From assembly GCF_009695815.1 (NCBI RefSeq), contig NZ_VUNE01000004.1:62001-126000 (forward strand): DNA of 64,000 nt. Reading direction: 5' to 3'. The stretch is from Peptostreptococcus porci. GTDB lineage: Bacteria > Bacillota > Clostridia > Peptostreptococcales > Peptostreptococcaceae. Shown in pieces: positions 19,935 to 27,610 of the stretch. The position numbers and the translations under genes were made by a program. Under the pieces are notes generated by a model that had not been told where the DNA came from, made no database searches, and saw only the letters and a list, made by a program, of their open reading frames with translations. How positions within the stretch are numbered: the first letter of the stretch is position 1; each line of letters begins with the position of its first letter.

Positions 19935-20867
19935 TTACTTTAAATTATCATGAATCAACTTCACATTGTGTCTATACATATCTATAAATGTGCTTCCATC
20001 ACTTCCTTTTGGACCAAGTGAATCTGAATAAAGTTCTTTACCTTCACCACTTACTATTTTTACATCATATCCTTTTGACTTTACGATTTCCTGAAGCTTT
20101 TTCATTCTCTCAGGGTTTGTTGTACTTTCAGAAAAAATTGCCTTTACCTTATTTTTAACTATAAAGTCTGCAGTTTTCTCAATATCCTTGTTTGCTACCT
20201 CAGAGCTTGTGCTCACTCCCTGTGGCGCAACCACCTCTATATCGTACATTCTTGAAAAATAATTGAATGCGTCATGAGGAGTTATTAAAAATCTGTGTTC
20301 CTTAGGAATAGCTCCAAGAAGAGTCTTATTTTCCTCATTTAATTTATCAAGCCTCGCCTTGTACTCAGCAGTATTTTTTTCAAATTCTGCCTTGTATTCT
20401 GGCAATAAGCTAGACAATTGCATATTCGCTTCGTCTACGGCTTTTTTATACAAATTTAAATCAAACCAAAAGTGAGGGTCTATTACCTCATGACCATCTT
20501 CTTCCATCTTTCCTACTTCACTATCGCCAAAGTTCTTTGCAACTGCAGCTCCCTTTTTTTCCAAAACCTCTTGCATCTTCCCTTCAAAATGCAAGCCATG
20601 GTATAGTATCAAATCTCCATTTTTTATTTTGTTCAAATCCTCTGGTTTTGCCACATACAAGTGTGGATCCTCGCCTGTAGGTATAATAACATCAACATTG
20701 ACCTTGTCTTTTGCTATTTGTTCTACCATGTCTCCCAAAAACGATGTTGTGACGACCACATTTTTCTTTCCTGAAGCATCTTTGCTTTCAGATGCTTTGT
20801 TGCCACACCCTACTGCAAATACCAAAACCATACAAAATACCATTACTAATGATAAAACCTTTTTCAT
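19935..20867 (-). CDS. troA: Mn/Zn-binding ABC transporter lipoprotein (TroA-like)
   Basis: 310 residues, ATG 20867 with GGGAGG upstream. The lipobox AVGC places the lipid cysteine at Cys21. Metal ligands can be read as His69 (GEDPHLY), His132 (DPHFW), His198 (TPHDAF) and Asp282 (LYSDSLG), almost the same positions as in Treponema TroA (His68, His133, His199, Asp279). No His-rich loop of the ZnuA type is present, which favours manganese or mixed Mn/Zn rather than strict zinc. First gene of the operon troA-B-C-D-R, with a regulated promoter immediately upstream. Confidence 0.93.
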   Translation of the reverse strand: MKKVLSLVMVFCMVLVFAVGCGNKASESKDASGKKNVVVTTSFLGDMVEQIAKDKVNVDVIIPTGEDPHLYVAKPEDLNKIKNGDLILYHGLHFEGKMQEVLEKKGAAVAKNFGDSEVGKMEEDGHEVIDPHFWFDLNLYKKAVDEANMQLSSLLPEYKAEFEKNTAEYKARLDKLNEENKTLLGAIPKEHRFLITPHDAFNYFSRMYDIEVVAPQGVSTSSEVANKDIEKTADFIVKNKVKAIFSESTTNPERMKKLQEIVKSKGYDVKIVSGEGKELYSDSLGPKGSDGSTFIDMYRHNVKLIHDNLK

Positions 20868-20903
20868 AATTAGCCTCCCATAATTTTATTTTTTAGTTTA
20901 ATC

Positions 20904-20934
20904 TAATAATAACATTTGTTATAACTAAAATCAA
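20904..20934 (-). promoter_or_regulatory. troA promoter with palindromic operator between -35 and -10
   Basis: Minus-strand -35 TTGATT (20929-20934), 17-bp spacer, -10 TATTAT (20906-20911). The spacer and -10 are covered by a 24-bp imperfect palindrome (20904-20927) with half-sites TAATAATAACA and TGTTATAACTA; nine of twelve pairs match. The position suits repression by the operon's own DtxR-family regulator. Confidence 0.65.
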
Positions 20935-20942
20935 TACTTTAT

Positions 20943-20957
20943 TGAAAATAATTTTCA
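20943..20957. promoter_or_regulatory. Fur/PerR-like 7-1-7 box upstream of troA promoter
   Basis: Perfect palindrome TGAAAAT-A-ATTTTCA, 8 bp upstream of the troA -35. It follows the 7-1-7 layout of Firmicute Fur-family boxes (Fur TGATAATnATTATCA; PerR TTATAATnATTATAA), with one substitution per half relative to Fur. Confidence 0.4.
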
Positions 20958-21350
20958 TTCAATCTTAGATTTATATGATTTTCTAATTCGATATAAATAG
21001 CTTGGGTAATCAATTAACAGGCAAAGAAATACAGTAGTATAGTATTTATAACATATATTTATTTCAGATCTTGTTGTGAAGAATAAATAAACAAGAAAAA
21101 CAAAAATGAGTGAATTAAAAAATACCGATTCTAAGAGTATCTGTAGTAGACATATATTGAATATTATATGCCTCTTTTCCAACTTCATAGATATCGGTAT
21201 TTTTAATAGTTTATTTTTATGATTTTTAAAATTTCTAATTACTGCATATTTAATGCTACCAGTAGTTTCGTTTACAATACTATACTTCTTCTAAATTATA
21301 GTATTGCGAATTTTCACTTTCATTTCTTAATCTTAATTAACGTCAAAGCA
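20958..21350. other. Intergenic region with two inverted repeats
   Basis: No convincing gene. An inverted repeat TTAAAAAATACCGAT (21115-21129) / ATCGGTATTTTTAA (21193-21206) encloses 63 bp, and a perfect 10-bp stem CAATACTATA (21275-21284) / TATAGTATTG (21297-21306) follows the end of the 21351-21866 gene. The second could be a weak terminator on the minus strand but has no clear T-run. Confidence 0.4.
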
Positions 21351-21866
21351 TTACATAGTACTTCCAAACCTGATATAAACATCTATTCCTGCAATGATAC
21401 AAGACAATACTATAGCAATGACAACTGCCCATGCATTTGTGCCTCCCAAGGCTCCTATTTTTTCTTTTCTTTCCTCTTCATTCACAATCCCATCACAAGT
21501 TTCCACTTTCTTTTTCGCAAATTTATAGTAGATATAATTTGCAAAAAGAGGGAAAACCAACCATATTATAAGGGTTAGTTTTGATATTATTCCATTCTCA
21601 ATAAAATGCTCCGATTGTAAAATTAAATTTGTCAAAACGAAATAACCTACAGCATACGCATACATTTTTCTGTAGCAAAGCCACATTACTGGGAAAAATA
21701 ATGCAACCCAATTCCATCCAACCTTTGAGTCTGTATCACTATACTTTTCAAATTTTGGTGCATAGTATTGAGTATTCTTTCCAACAAATAACTCTAGGTC
21801 TTCCATTTCCCTCACCCTTGATTTTGGTGTCGGTGTGTTACCTCCATAATAATTTTCGTTGTTCAT
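21351..21866 (-). CDS. DUF2628 membrane protein
   Basis: 171 residues from ATG 21866, preceded by a G-rich binding site (GGGGGGATCAGG); a GTG six codons earlier overlaps that site. A hydrophilic N-terminus (about 55 residues) leads to VGWNWVALFFPVMWLCYRKM, the hallmark of DUF2628 (WNW..FFFP..W..YRK), then further membrane segments near 80-95, 102-120 and 148-168. Function of the family is unknown. Transcribed from a promoter at 21930-21958, divergent from parMR, so the centromere-like repeats lie between the two units. Confidence 0.75.
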   Translation of the reverse strand: MNNENYYGGNTPTPKSRVREMEDLELFVGKNTQYYAPKFEKYSDTDSKVGWNWVALFFPVMWLCYRKMYAYAVGYFVLTNLILQSEHFIENGIISKLTLIIWLVFPLFANYIYYKFAKKKVETCDGIVNEEERKEKIGALGGTNAWAVVIAIVLSCIIAGIDVYIRFGSTM

Positions 21867-21929
21867 CCTGATCCCCCCAATCACATTAAAAAAATATTTA
21901 ATTTTTAAGGCTAATATCCTTACACTCTC

Positions 21930-21958
21930 ATTATATCAAATTTAGCAAATAGCTACAA
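21930..21958 (-). promoter_or_regulatory. Promoter of the DUF2628 gene
   Basis: Minus-strand -35 TTGTAG (21953-21958), 17-bp spacer, -10 TATAAT (21930-21935) with a TG one base upstream. Confidence 0.6.
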
Positions 21959-21981
21959 CATTCAGATTTATATATCCTAAT

Positions 21982-22117
21982 CAGTTCCTAATTAGTTACT
22001 AAAATATTTATCCAACTTCAAATAGTTACTATAAAATCACTTTTTATATCTTTTATAGTAACTATTTAGGAACTATAAAAGATATTATTCATAAAAGTGT
22101 AGCTATATAGGTACTAA
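21982..22117. repeat. Centromere-like (parC) repeats upstream of parM
   Basis: Several related sequences around a core TAGTTACTATAAAA: a variant AGTTACTAAAATA at about 21994-22006; a perfect 16-bp inverted pair AATAGTTACTATAAAA (22022-22037) / TTTTATAGTAACTATT (22052-22067); GAACTATAAAAGATA at about 22071-22085; and GGTACTAATA near 22111-22120, just before the parM -10. AGTTCCTAA also occurs at 21982 and inverted at about 22066-22074. Such iterated sites ahead of a ParM-type gene normally serve as centromere and as ParR operator. Confidence 0.6.
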
Positions 22118-22129
22118 TATGGTATAATA
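22101..22129 (+). promoter_or_regulatory. Promoter of parMR
   Basis: Extended -10 TGGTATAAT (TATAAT at 22124-22129), with a poor -35 (TAGCTA, 22101-22106) at 17 bp. One repeat of the parC-like array overlaps the spacer, which fits autoregulation by ParR. Confidence 0.55.
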
Positions 22130-22387
22130 ATAAATGGTAGGAAAATAAATATAAATTTCAATAAATATAAAAATAGAATATGCTAATCGTAATGAAAAAG
22201 TTAAATGAAAAGATTAAGCAAAATATTTTTACAGAAAGAGAGCGCTATGACAAAAGAAACAATTGAAAACGAAATCGAAAGCATGGAAACAGAAAAAGAA
22301 GAAGAAAAAACAGAAGAAAAAACAGAAAAAGAAGTAAAAACGTCTAAAAATCGAAAAGAAAATACAAAAAAGAGGGAGGAAGAAAAA

Positions 22388-23302
22388 ATGGACACACAAA
22401 TAATAGGATTAGATATCGGTAGAGGCTATGTAAAAGGCTACTCACTATATAATGACAATGAATACACTTGCCTGTTTAAAAGCGTTTATGGCGACGGAAG
22501 AAATATATCATTGGAGGACTACAAAGAATCACCAATATACATAGAAATAGACGGAGCAGAATATTTTGTAGGCTCTCTATCAGAAAAGGAAAGCATGAAG
22601 TGCATTAGAAACGCCGGAGACAGCAAGACATCACCGGTTGTAAGAATTTTAATAACAGCAGCATTAAGTGAAATAGCAGTCTCAGATAACGTATCACTGG
22701 TTATTGGAGTCCCATACAAAATATTCAAAAAAAGTACATTAAAGGAAATACAAAAAGAATATAGAGATACAACAATTGTAGTAAAAAACAAGATAAACAA
22801 CAGTGTAAAGACAATAAAAATAGAAAGCGTCAATATATTTAGAGAAGCAGATGCTGCCTTAATATTTGCGATGAACAACAGAATAAACGAAGATAAGCCA
22901 GTTGGCATGGTAAACGTAGGCTTTAGAACAACAGAGTTAAGCTACTTCGACAAGGGGTTTAAATTTAACGACAAATTGAGTACGACAATAGAATCAGGAA
23001 ATCAAAATGCGCTAAAAATAGTTCAAAAGAAGCTTGTAGACAGCGGTATAACAAAAAGTCTACCAGAAATCGATTCATCTGATGATTATGATGAATACAA
23101 GGAATTGGCATACAAGCTAACTTCAGACGATACAAATGAAATCATTGAAGAAACATGGAATAACCTAGACGAGATGGATATCTACGTATCTGGTGGAACA
23201 GCTCTAAATCTAGAATTAGACGAAAAATATAAAAAGGTTGAAAACAGCCAAATGGCAACATCTATAGGATTATTCGAGGTTGGTGTGAAGCTTGAAAAAT
23301 AA
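22388..23302 (+). CDS. parM: ParM-like actin-family ATPase (plasmid-type segregation)
   Basis: 304 residues from ATG 22388, which has GGGAGGA 7 bp upstream and starts MDTQIIGLDIGRGYVKGYS, i.e. exactly at the actin fold. The frame is open back to ATG 22205, adding about 61 residues very rich in Glu and Lys; none of the earlier starts has a clear binding site. Phosphate-1 motif IGLDIGRG, phosphate-2 motif MVNVGFRTTELSYFDKG and adenosine motif IYVSGGTALNL are present, as in the ParM/StbA/Alp group. These proteins form filaments that push DNA apart when capped by ParR bound to parC. The ribbon-helix-helix partner follows directly and repeats lie upstream. Confidence 0.85.
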   Translation: MDTQIIGLDIGRGYVKGYSLYNDNEYTCLFKSVYGDGRNISLEDYKESPIYIEIDGAEYFVGSLSEKESMKCIRNAGDSKTSPVVRILITAALSEIAVSDNVSLVIGVPYKIFKKSTLKEIQKEYRDTTIVVKNKINNSVKTIKIESVNIFREADAALIFAMNNRINEDKPVGMVNVGFRTTELSYFDKGFKFNDKLSTTIESGNQNALKIVQKKLVDSGITKSLPEIDSSDDYDEYKELAYKLTSDDTNEIIEETWNNLDEMDIYVSGGTALNLELDEKYKKVENSQMATSIGLFEVGVKLEK

Positions 23303-23585
23303 CAGAATTAGACTTACATCTTATATAGGACCAGACTTGGATGAGCTATTACAGGTCTACATGGACGAAAACAACATTCCGACAAAAAGTCAGGCACTAG
23401 AGAGAATATTGATAGAATTCAAATATATGAAGCAAGAAATTGAATTTTTAAGAGCGATTATCTCAGGTAGAAGCTATGAAATAGATGCTCCTAAAAGCCC
23501 TGTAAACGCCTCTAAAAACGATTTTGTGGTCATTGATAAGGTAAAGAACAGTATAGACGAAATTTTTTCTAATATGCCCGATTAA
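23292..23585 (+). CDS. parR: ParR-like ribbon-helix-helix DNA-binding protein
   Basis: 97 residues. The TTG start at 23292 lies inside the end of parM (11-bp overlap), so translation is probably coupled. The N-terminus NRIRLTSYIGPDLDELLQVY fits a ribbon-helix-helix: beta strand RIRLTSYI, helix A, turn NNIPTKSQ, helix B ALERILIEF. The remaining ~50 residues contain a predicted helix and an acidic end, as ParR adaptors use to contact the ParM filament. The size and position downstream of parM match type II partition systems. Sequence identity to known ParR proteins is low, so the assignment rests on fold pattern and context. Confidence 0.75.
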   Translation: MKNNRIRLTSYIGPDLDELLQVYMDENNIPTKSQALERILIEFKYMKQEIEFLRAIISGRSYEIDAPKSPVNASKNDFVVIDKVKNSIDEIFSNMPD

Positions 23586-23592
23586 AGGCTCA

Positions 23593-23639
23593 AAAAGCTC
23601 GCAGTTTTGATTATAATATAATCGAACCTGCGAGCTTTT
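23593..23639. terminator. Bidirectional terminator after parMR
   Basis: Perfect 12-bp stem AAAAGCTCGCAG (23593-23604) / CTGCGAGCTTTT (23628-23639) with an inner GATTAT/ATAATC stem. T-runs on both strands; it separates parMR from the convergent DHHW operon. Confidence 0.8.
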
Positions 23640-23665
23640 AAAATATAAAGTATTCAAAACAAAAA

Positions 23666-25462
23666 TTAATCATTTACACTAAGAATAGACGAATCTGTGT
23701 TAAAGGTATTAATATTATTCAAAAACAACACATCAGTCAATTCATTATTCTGAATCACATCCTGCAAGCTTCCAGTAAAGTATCTCAGATCGACAACGGT
23801 AATTTCAGAAAAATTATTCACAAGAAACGGCAACATTGCATTAGCATAGGAATCTTTAACAACAAGCAACTTCCTCTTGGTATCAATATTTGTCCTAATC
23901 TTAATCTGTGTATGATTACCACCTGTAAATACTTCATATGGATCTCTTCCTTGAAGCTTTGAAACATCATATAAGGTTGGAACTTTCTTCAAATCATCAT
24001 AGTATTTTACCAATACAGGCTTGTCTTCATTTTTATTTAAATAAAGATACAGCTCATCGGGAAATCCTATTTCAGCTCCATTTTTGTAGTATAGACTACC
24101 TTTGAAGCTATCCGAAGCCAAATTTCTTTCCAGCATATTCTCATTTATAGGCTCAAGATTCAATGCCTTACAGTATTCAACATAAGCAAGATACGCACCG
24201 TCAGTCGTCCAATGATGATCCGTCTTAAAATACAAATCAATATTGTTCTTATTCTTTTCAAAAACATCGAATAACTCTACAACCTTAATTTTTGAATCCA
24301 AATTCTTTTTAACAAAATTGACATATTCCTTCTGCGAATTATTAGGATTGCTTTTCGGCAACAAATTACTATATATCTCAACCTTGTTTGGAACAAGCAT
24401 CATCGAAACCTTTAAGCCTGTATTATTGTTTGTAAACTTATTTATTTCAGAGAGCTTGGACAAAGTAGAATTATCATCACTCCTTTTAAAACCCTCCATC
24501 AAATAATCGTTCTTAGCAATATAAACGCCATTTATTTCTTTTTTTCCAGTCATTAGGTCAAACTTTGCCTTTATCTTTATCAATCCATCTCTATTTATAA
24601 ATTGGTCAGACAAAAACTTTGTGTATTCACTGGCGAACTTACCATCAAGAAGTCTTGACAACGACATACTCGGACGTTGCTGAAGCTCTCTATTCTCAGC
24701 GACAGAAGTTTTTGAGGTCGGTGTTATTATATTTAAAAACATCACTACGAATAACAATACCACAAAACCAACAGACAAGACCCTAAAGAATTTAAAATCA
24801 AGTGCGTCTTTTCTACTCTTTGAAATATATCTTTCCTTATCACCTCCGGCAAATACAAATCCTAAGAATATTGAGATGAAATAAATAACCGGATACAGTA
24901 GATTAGTACCTCTCTTTTTCCTTTTCTTAGCCTTTTTTGGTTTTTTTACACTCGCCGTCTTCACGTTTTGAGCTTTAACATTGCTTTTTTTCGTAGAATT
25001 TAGCTCAGCTCTTTTATTTCTCGAATAAATACCATCTATATCGTTCTTACTACCCTTACCAACATAAGGATTTCTATAATTGCTATTTTTAGAACCAGAG
25101 TTCTTAATCTTCTTTGTGCTATTTTTACCAAGACTCTGCTTTGGAGAGCTTGTCACAGAAGCTTTCTTCTGAGTCCTCTGATTTGTCGCTAGAGGAGTTT
25201 TCGCTTTTTTTGCACTTGTAGATGCTTTTTTTGGACTAACTTTTGGCTTTGCACTACTACTAGATTTCGCAATAGACTTAGACTTTGGATTGCTATTAGA
25301 GTTTGGATTTGCTTTAGACTTCACATTACCCTTCGTCTTAGCTCCTGCTCTAGTCTTAACATTGCCATTACTAGATCTTTGACTCTTTCTAGGTTGATCC
25401 AATCCAAGATTTTTCTTTAGATATTCAGGCATTACAGGTTCATATTTATTATCTTTTTTCAT
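23666..25462 (-). CDS. DHHW-motif protein (AlgJ/AlgX-like SGNH), cell-envelope modification
   Basis: 598 residues, ATG 25462 with GGAGGTGATTAG upstream. Residues 1-185 are a low-complexity region very rich in Lys, Ser, Asn and Ala; then membrane segments at about 187-206 and 225-247; the extracytoplasmic part starts with SVAENRELQQRPSM. The family motif TDHHWTTDGAY gives Asp415-His416-His417-Trp418, and KDSYANAMLPFL near 545 holds the likely Ser nucleophile. DHHW/AlgJ-type proteins transfer acyl groups, delivered across the membrane by an MBOAT partner, to an envelope polymer. The MBOAT gene lies 14 bp upstream. The basic ~20-kDa cytoplasmic arm is unusual and may bind nucleic acid or an anionic lipid surface. 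Confidence 0.85.
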   Translation of the reverse strand: MKKDNKYEPVMPEYLKKNLGLDQPRKSQRSSNGNVKTRAGAKTKGNVKSKANPNSNSNPKSKSIAKSSSSAKPKVSPKKASTSAKKAKTPLATNQRTQKKASVTSSPKQSLGKNSTKKIKNSGSKNSNYRNPYVGKGSKNDIDGIYSRNKRAELNSTKKSNVKAQNVKTASVKKPKKAKKRKKRGTNLLYPVIYFISIFLGFVFAGGDKERYISKSRKDALDFKFFRVLSVGFVVLLFVVMFLNIITPTSKTSVAENRELQQRPSMSLSRLLDGKFASEYTKFLSDQFINRDGLIKIKAKFDLMTGKKEINGVYIAKNDYLMEGFKRSDDNSTLSKLSEINKFTNNNTGLKVSMMLVPNKVEIYSNLLPKSNPNNSQKEYVNFVKKNLDSKIKVVELFDVFEKNKNNIDLYFKTDHHWTTDGAYLAYVEYCKALNLEPINENMLERNLASDSFKGSLYYKNGAEIGFPDELYLYLNKNEDKPVLVKYYDDLKKVPTLYDVSKLQGRDPYEVFTGGNHTQIKIRTNIDTKRKLLVVKDSYANAMLPFLVNNFSEITVVDLRYFTGSLQDVIQNNELTDVLFLNNINTFNTDSSILSVND

Positions 25463-25476
25463 CTAATCACCTCCAC

Positions 25477-26883
25477 CTAAAATTTAAAGTATAAAAATGG
25501 ACTGTAGCTTTCGCCAACCAGAGATGCCACAGACAACACAATTATGACAATATAGAAGATGGATACAAAGAAATACCCATTTCTTCCAAATCTGTGTTTA
25601 ACATTGTCAATCAGCTTCAAAGCGAAAGGAGTCGAGCCTATAATAGCAGGAACAATGATTTTCCAGTTAGTTCTCAACAAGTAAATAGCTGTACTGTCAA
25701 CAACTCCATTTGCTCCGAGAACAAATAAATTAGAGTAGAACTTTAGAATTTGTGTGACACTCTGAAAATCGAACAATACCCATCCAAATACTACGATAAG
25801 CAGGCAGTAAACAGTTTTTATCTTTGATCCAAGCTTACTCATAACATTGGCTAAAACAGTCTTTTCCAAATAAATAATTATTCCAAAATAAAGTCCCCAA
25901 ATAATAAAATTCCAATTGGCACCATGCCACAAGCCCGTAACCATCCATACAACAAATATATTTCTAAATTGCATCGCAGGCGAACACTTGCTTCCGCCAA
26001 GCGGAAAATAAATATATCTTTTAAACCAGTTTCCAAGAGAAATGTGCCATCTTCTCCAAAATTCGGTAGCACTCTTAGAAATATAAGGATAGTTAAAGTT
26101 TTCTTCCCACTTGAAACCCAACATATATCCCACACCTATAGCCATGTCTGAATACCCGCTAAAGTCAAAGTATATCTGTAGGGTAAATGCAACAATACCA
26201 ATCCAAGCAGTCAACGAAGACATTTCTAAATTTGGCATACCCTTTACCTGAGCCCAAATCAAAGCCATATTGTTAGCGATAAGAACCTTCTTTCCAAGCC
26301 CAAAAATAAATTTTTCGACTCCGAATCCGAATTTATCAACGGATAACTTTCTAGCTACTAATTCTTTCTCCATATCGGCATATTGCACTATAGGTCCAGC
26401 ACCGATTTGAGGGAATATAGTCACGTAAAGCGCAAAATCCAAAAAGCTCTTTTGTGGCTTTGTACGCCTAGTGTAAACATCCGCAATATACGAAATTATC
26501 TTAAAGGTATAGAACGAAATACCAAAAGGCAAAGGCAAATCAATAATGCTCAAGCTCGTTCTGAAAATTGCATTTACATTATCGATCAAAAATCCGTAGT
26601 ATTTGTAAAACGCTAGTATCGCAACATTCAGCACAATCAAGCATACCATATAGAACTTCGCTTCTTCACGCCTATTCTTAATCGCATACATTCTATTGAC
26701 ACCAAACCATGTAATCGCAACGGAAAACAGGATTAATATCAAATATCTCGGATCGCCCCAGCTATAGAAAAACAAGCTCAGCAACAATAAAACATTATTC
26801 TTGACCTTCTTTGGCGAAATCGTATGAATAGCTATCGCAATCGGGAAAAATAAGAATAAATATATCAAACTAGTAAAACTCAA
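25477..26883 (-). CDS. MBOAT-family membrane-bound O-acyltransferase (AlgI/DltB-like)
   Basis: 468 residues from TTG 26883, which is 7 bp after AAGGAGG and gives the family-like start MSFTSLIYLFLFFPIA; ATG 26889 lies only one base from that site. About ten membrane segments are visible. The MBOAT core is clear: FWRRWHISLGNWFKRYIYFP and the catalytic His in TGLWHGANWNF, plus the YFDFSGYSDMAIG segment. These enzymes move acyl groups, usually acetyl, from cytoplasmic donors to an extracytoplasmic acceptor. With the DHHW and SGNH partners in the same operon, the product probably O-acylates a surface polysaccharide or teichoic-acid-like polymer; the polymer is unknown. Confidence 0.92.
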   Translation of the reverse strand: MSFTSLIYLFLFFPIAIAIHTISPKKVKNNVLLLLSLFFYSWGDPRYLILILFSVAITWFGVNRMYAIKNRREEAKFYMVCLIVLNVAILAFYKYYGFLIDNVNAIFRTSLSIIDLPLPFGISFYTFKIISYIADVYTRRTKPQKSFLDFALYVTIFPQIGAGPIVQYADMEKELVARKLSVDKFGFGVEKFIFGLGKKVLIANNMALIWAQVKGMPNLEMSSLTAWIGIVAFTLQIYFDFSGYSDMAIGVGYMLGFKWEENFNYPYISKSATEFWRRWHISLGNWFKRYIYFPLGGSKCSPAMQFRNIFVVWMVTGLWHGANWNFIIWGLYFGIIIYLEKTVLANVMSKLGSKIKTVYCLLIVVFGWVLFDFQSVTQILKFYSNLFVLGANGVVDSTAIYLLRTNWKIIVPAIIGSTPFALKLIDNVKHRFGRNGYFFVSIFYIVIIVLSVASLVGESYSPFLYFKF

Positions 26884-26895
26884 ATCCATCCCTCC

Positions 26896-27597
26896 TTACT
26901 TGTAGCTATTACTAATGGCATCATACACTACATTTAAATCCTTGTAAGAAATAAAGTAGATGTACTGCCCCTTTTCAACGAGATCTGCCTTCTTCAAAAT
27001 CTCATATTGTGCAGGAGCATAATTTTTAAAACTACTAGACTGTGCATCTATTCTCTTTTGAATCCTATTTACATAATCACTCGTGTCGCCCTTGACCTTA
27101 AGAATCAATATTTCATTAGCTTCCATATTGCTCTTAGGAGCGAACAGAGCATAATTATCCACTTCTAATTTATTGATACCATACATCTTCTTTAAGTCGA
27201 TATCATTACCTTTTACAAAATTTGCCATATCGACACGCTTTTCGATATTTGAACTAAGCTTCGTAAAATCCAAATTCTTGACTTTCACGAACTGATAAGC
27301 CAACACAAATGCAAAAAAGACTATCAAAGCAAGTATCGTATACTTTTTTTTGTAAATAGAACTGGTCTTTAGAGGTTTTCTGACCATTTCACTGATCACT
27401 TTTTTCCCTCTCCTTTTCGACTCTATGTCCTCGCTCTTTATAGTTCTCAGACGAGCCGTTTGCTCCAGATTAATGTCCTTAAAGACGTCTTTATTGCTAT
27501 CTACTTCAGTGCTTTCTACCTTCACTGAATCTTTTTTCACTGAATCCTTCAATTTATCATCGATGCTCGGTGTATTTTTTTCGTTATCTTTTTCCAA
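26896..27597 (-). CDS. DUF4358 single-pass membrane protein
   Basis: 233 residues from TTG 27597 with GGAGG 9 bp upstream. A charged cytoplasmic stretch (about 1-82) is followed by one membrane helix (about 84-103) and an extracytoplasmic domain whose end (QSSSFKNYAPAQYEILKKAD, then GQYIYFISY) matches DUF4358. This family is commonly found beside MBOAT and DHHW genes in Clostridia, so it is probably an accessory part of the acylation machinery. Its biochemical role is unknown. It sits between the SGNH and MBOAT genes with gaps of about 12 bp. Confidence 0.8.
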   Translation of the reverse strand: MEKDNEKNTPSIDDKLKDSVKKDSVKVESTEVDSNKDVFKDINLEQTARLRTIKSEDIESKRRGKKVISEMVRKPLKTSSIYKKKYTILALIVFFAFVLAYQFVKVKNLDFTKLSSNIEKRVDMANFVKGNDIDLKKMYGINKLEVDNYALFAPKSNMEANEILILKVKGDTSDYVNRIQKRIDAQSSSFKNYAPAQYEILKKADLVEKGQYIYFISYKDLNVVYDAISNSYK

Positions 27598-27610
27598 TTA
27601 AACACACCTC

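Noticed and set aside
20955-21188. 77-codon minus-strand frame upstream of troA
   Set aside because: No ribosome binding site, low-complexity hydrophobic composition, and it runs into the metal-regulated promoter region.
22519-22908. 129-codon frame antisense to parM
   Set aside because: Lies fully inside parM on the other strand; parM motifs are clear.
21982-23585. Idea that the window is from a plasmid because of parMR
   Set aside because: rpoBC, the ribosomal operon, the methionine operon and the V-ATPase show it is chromosomal.
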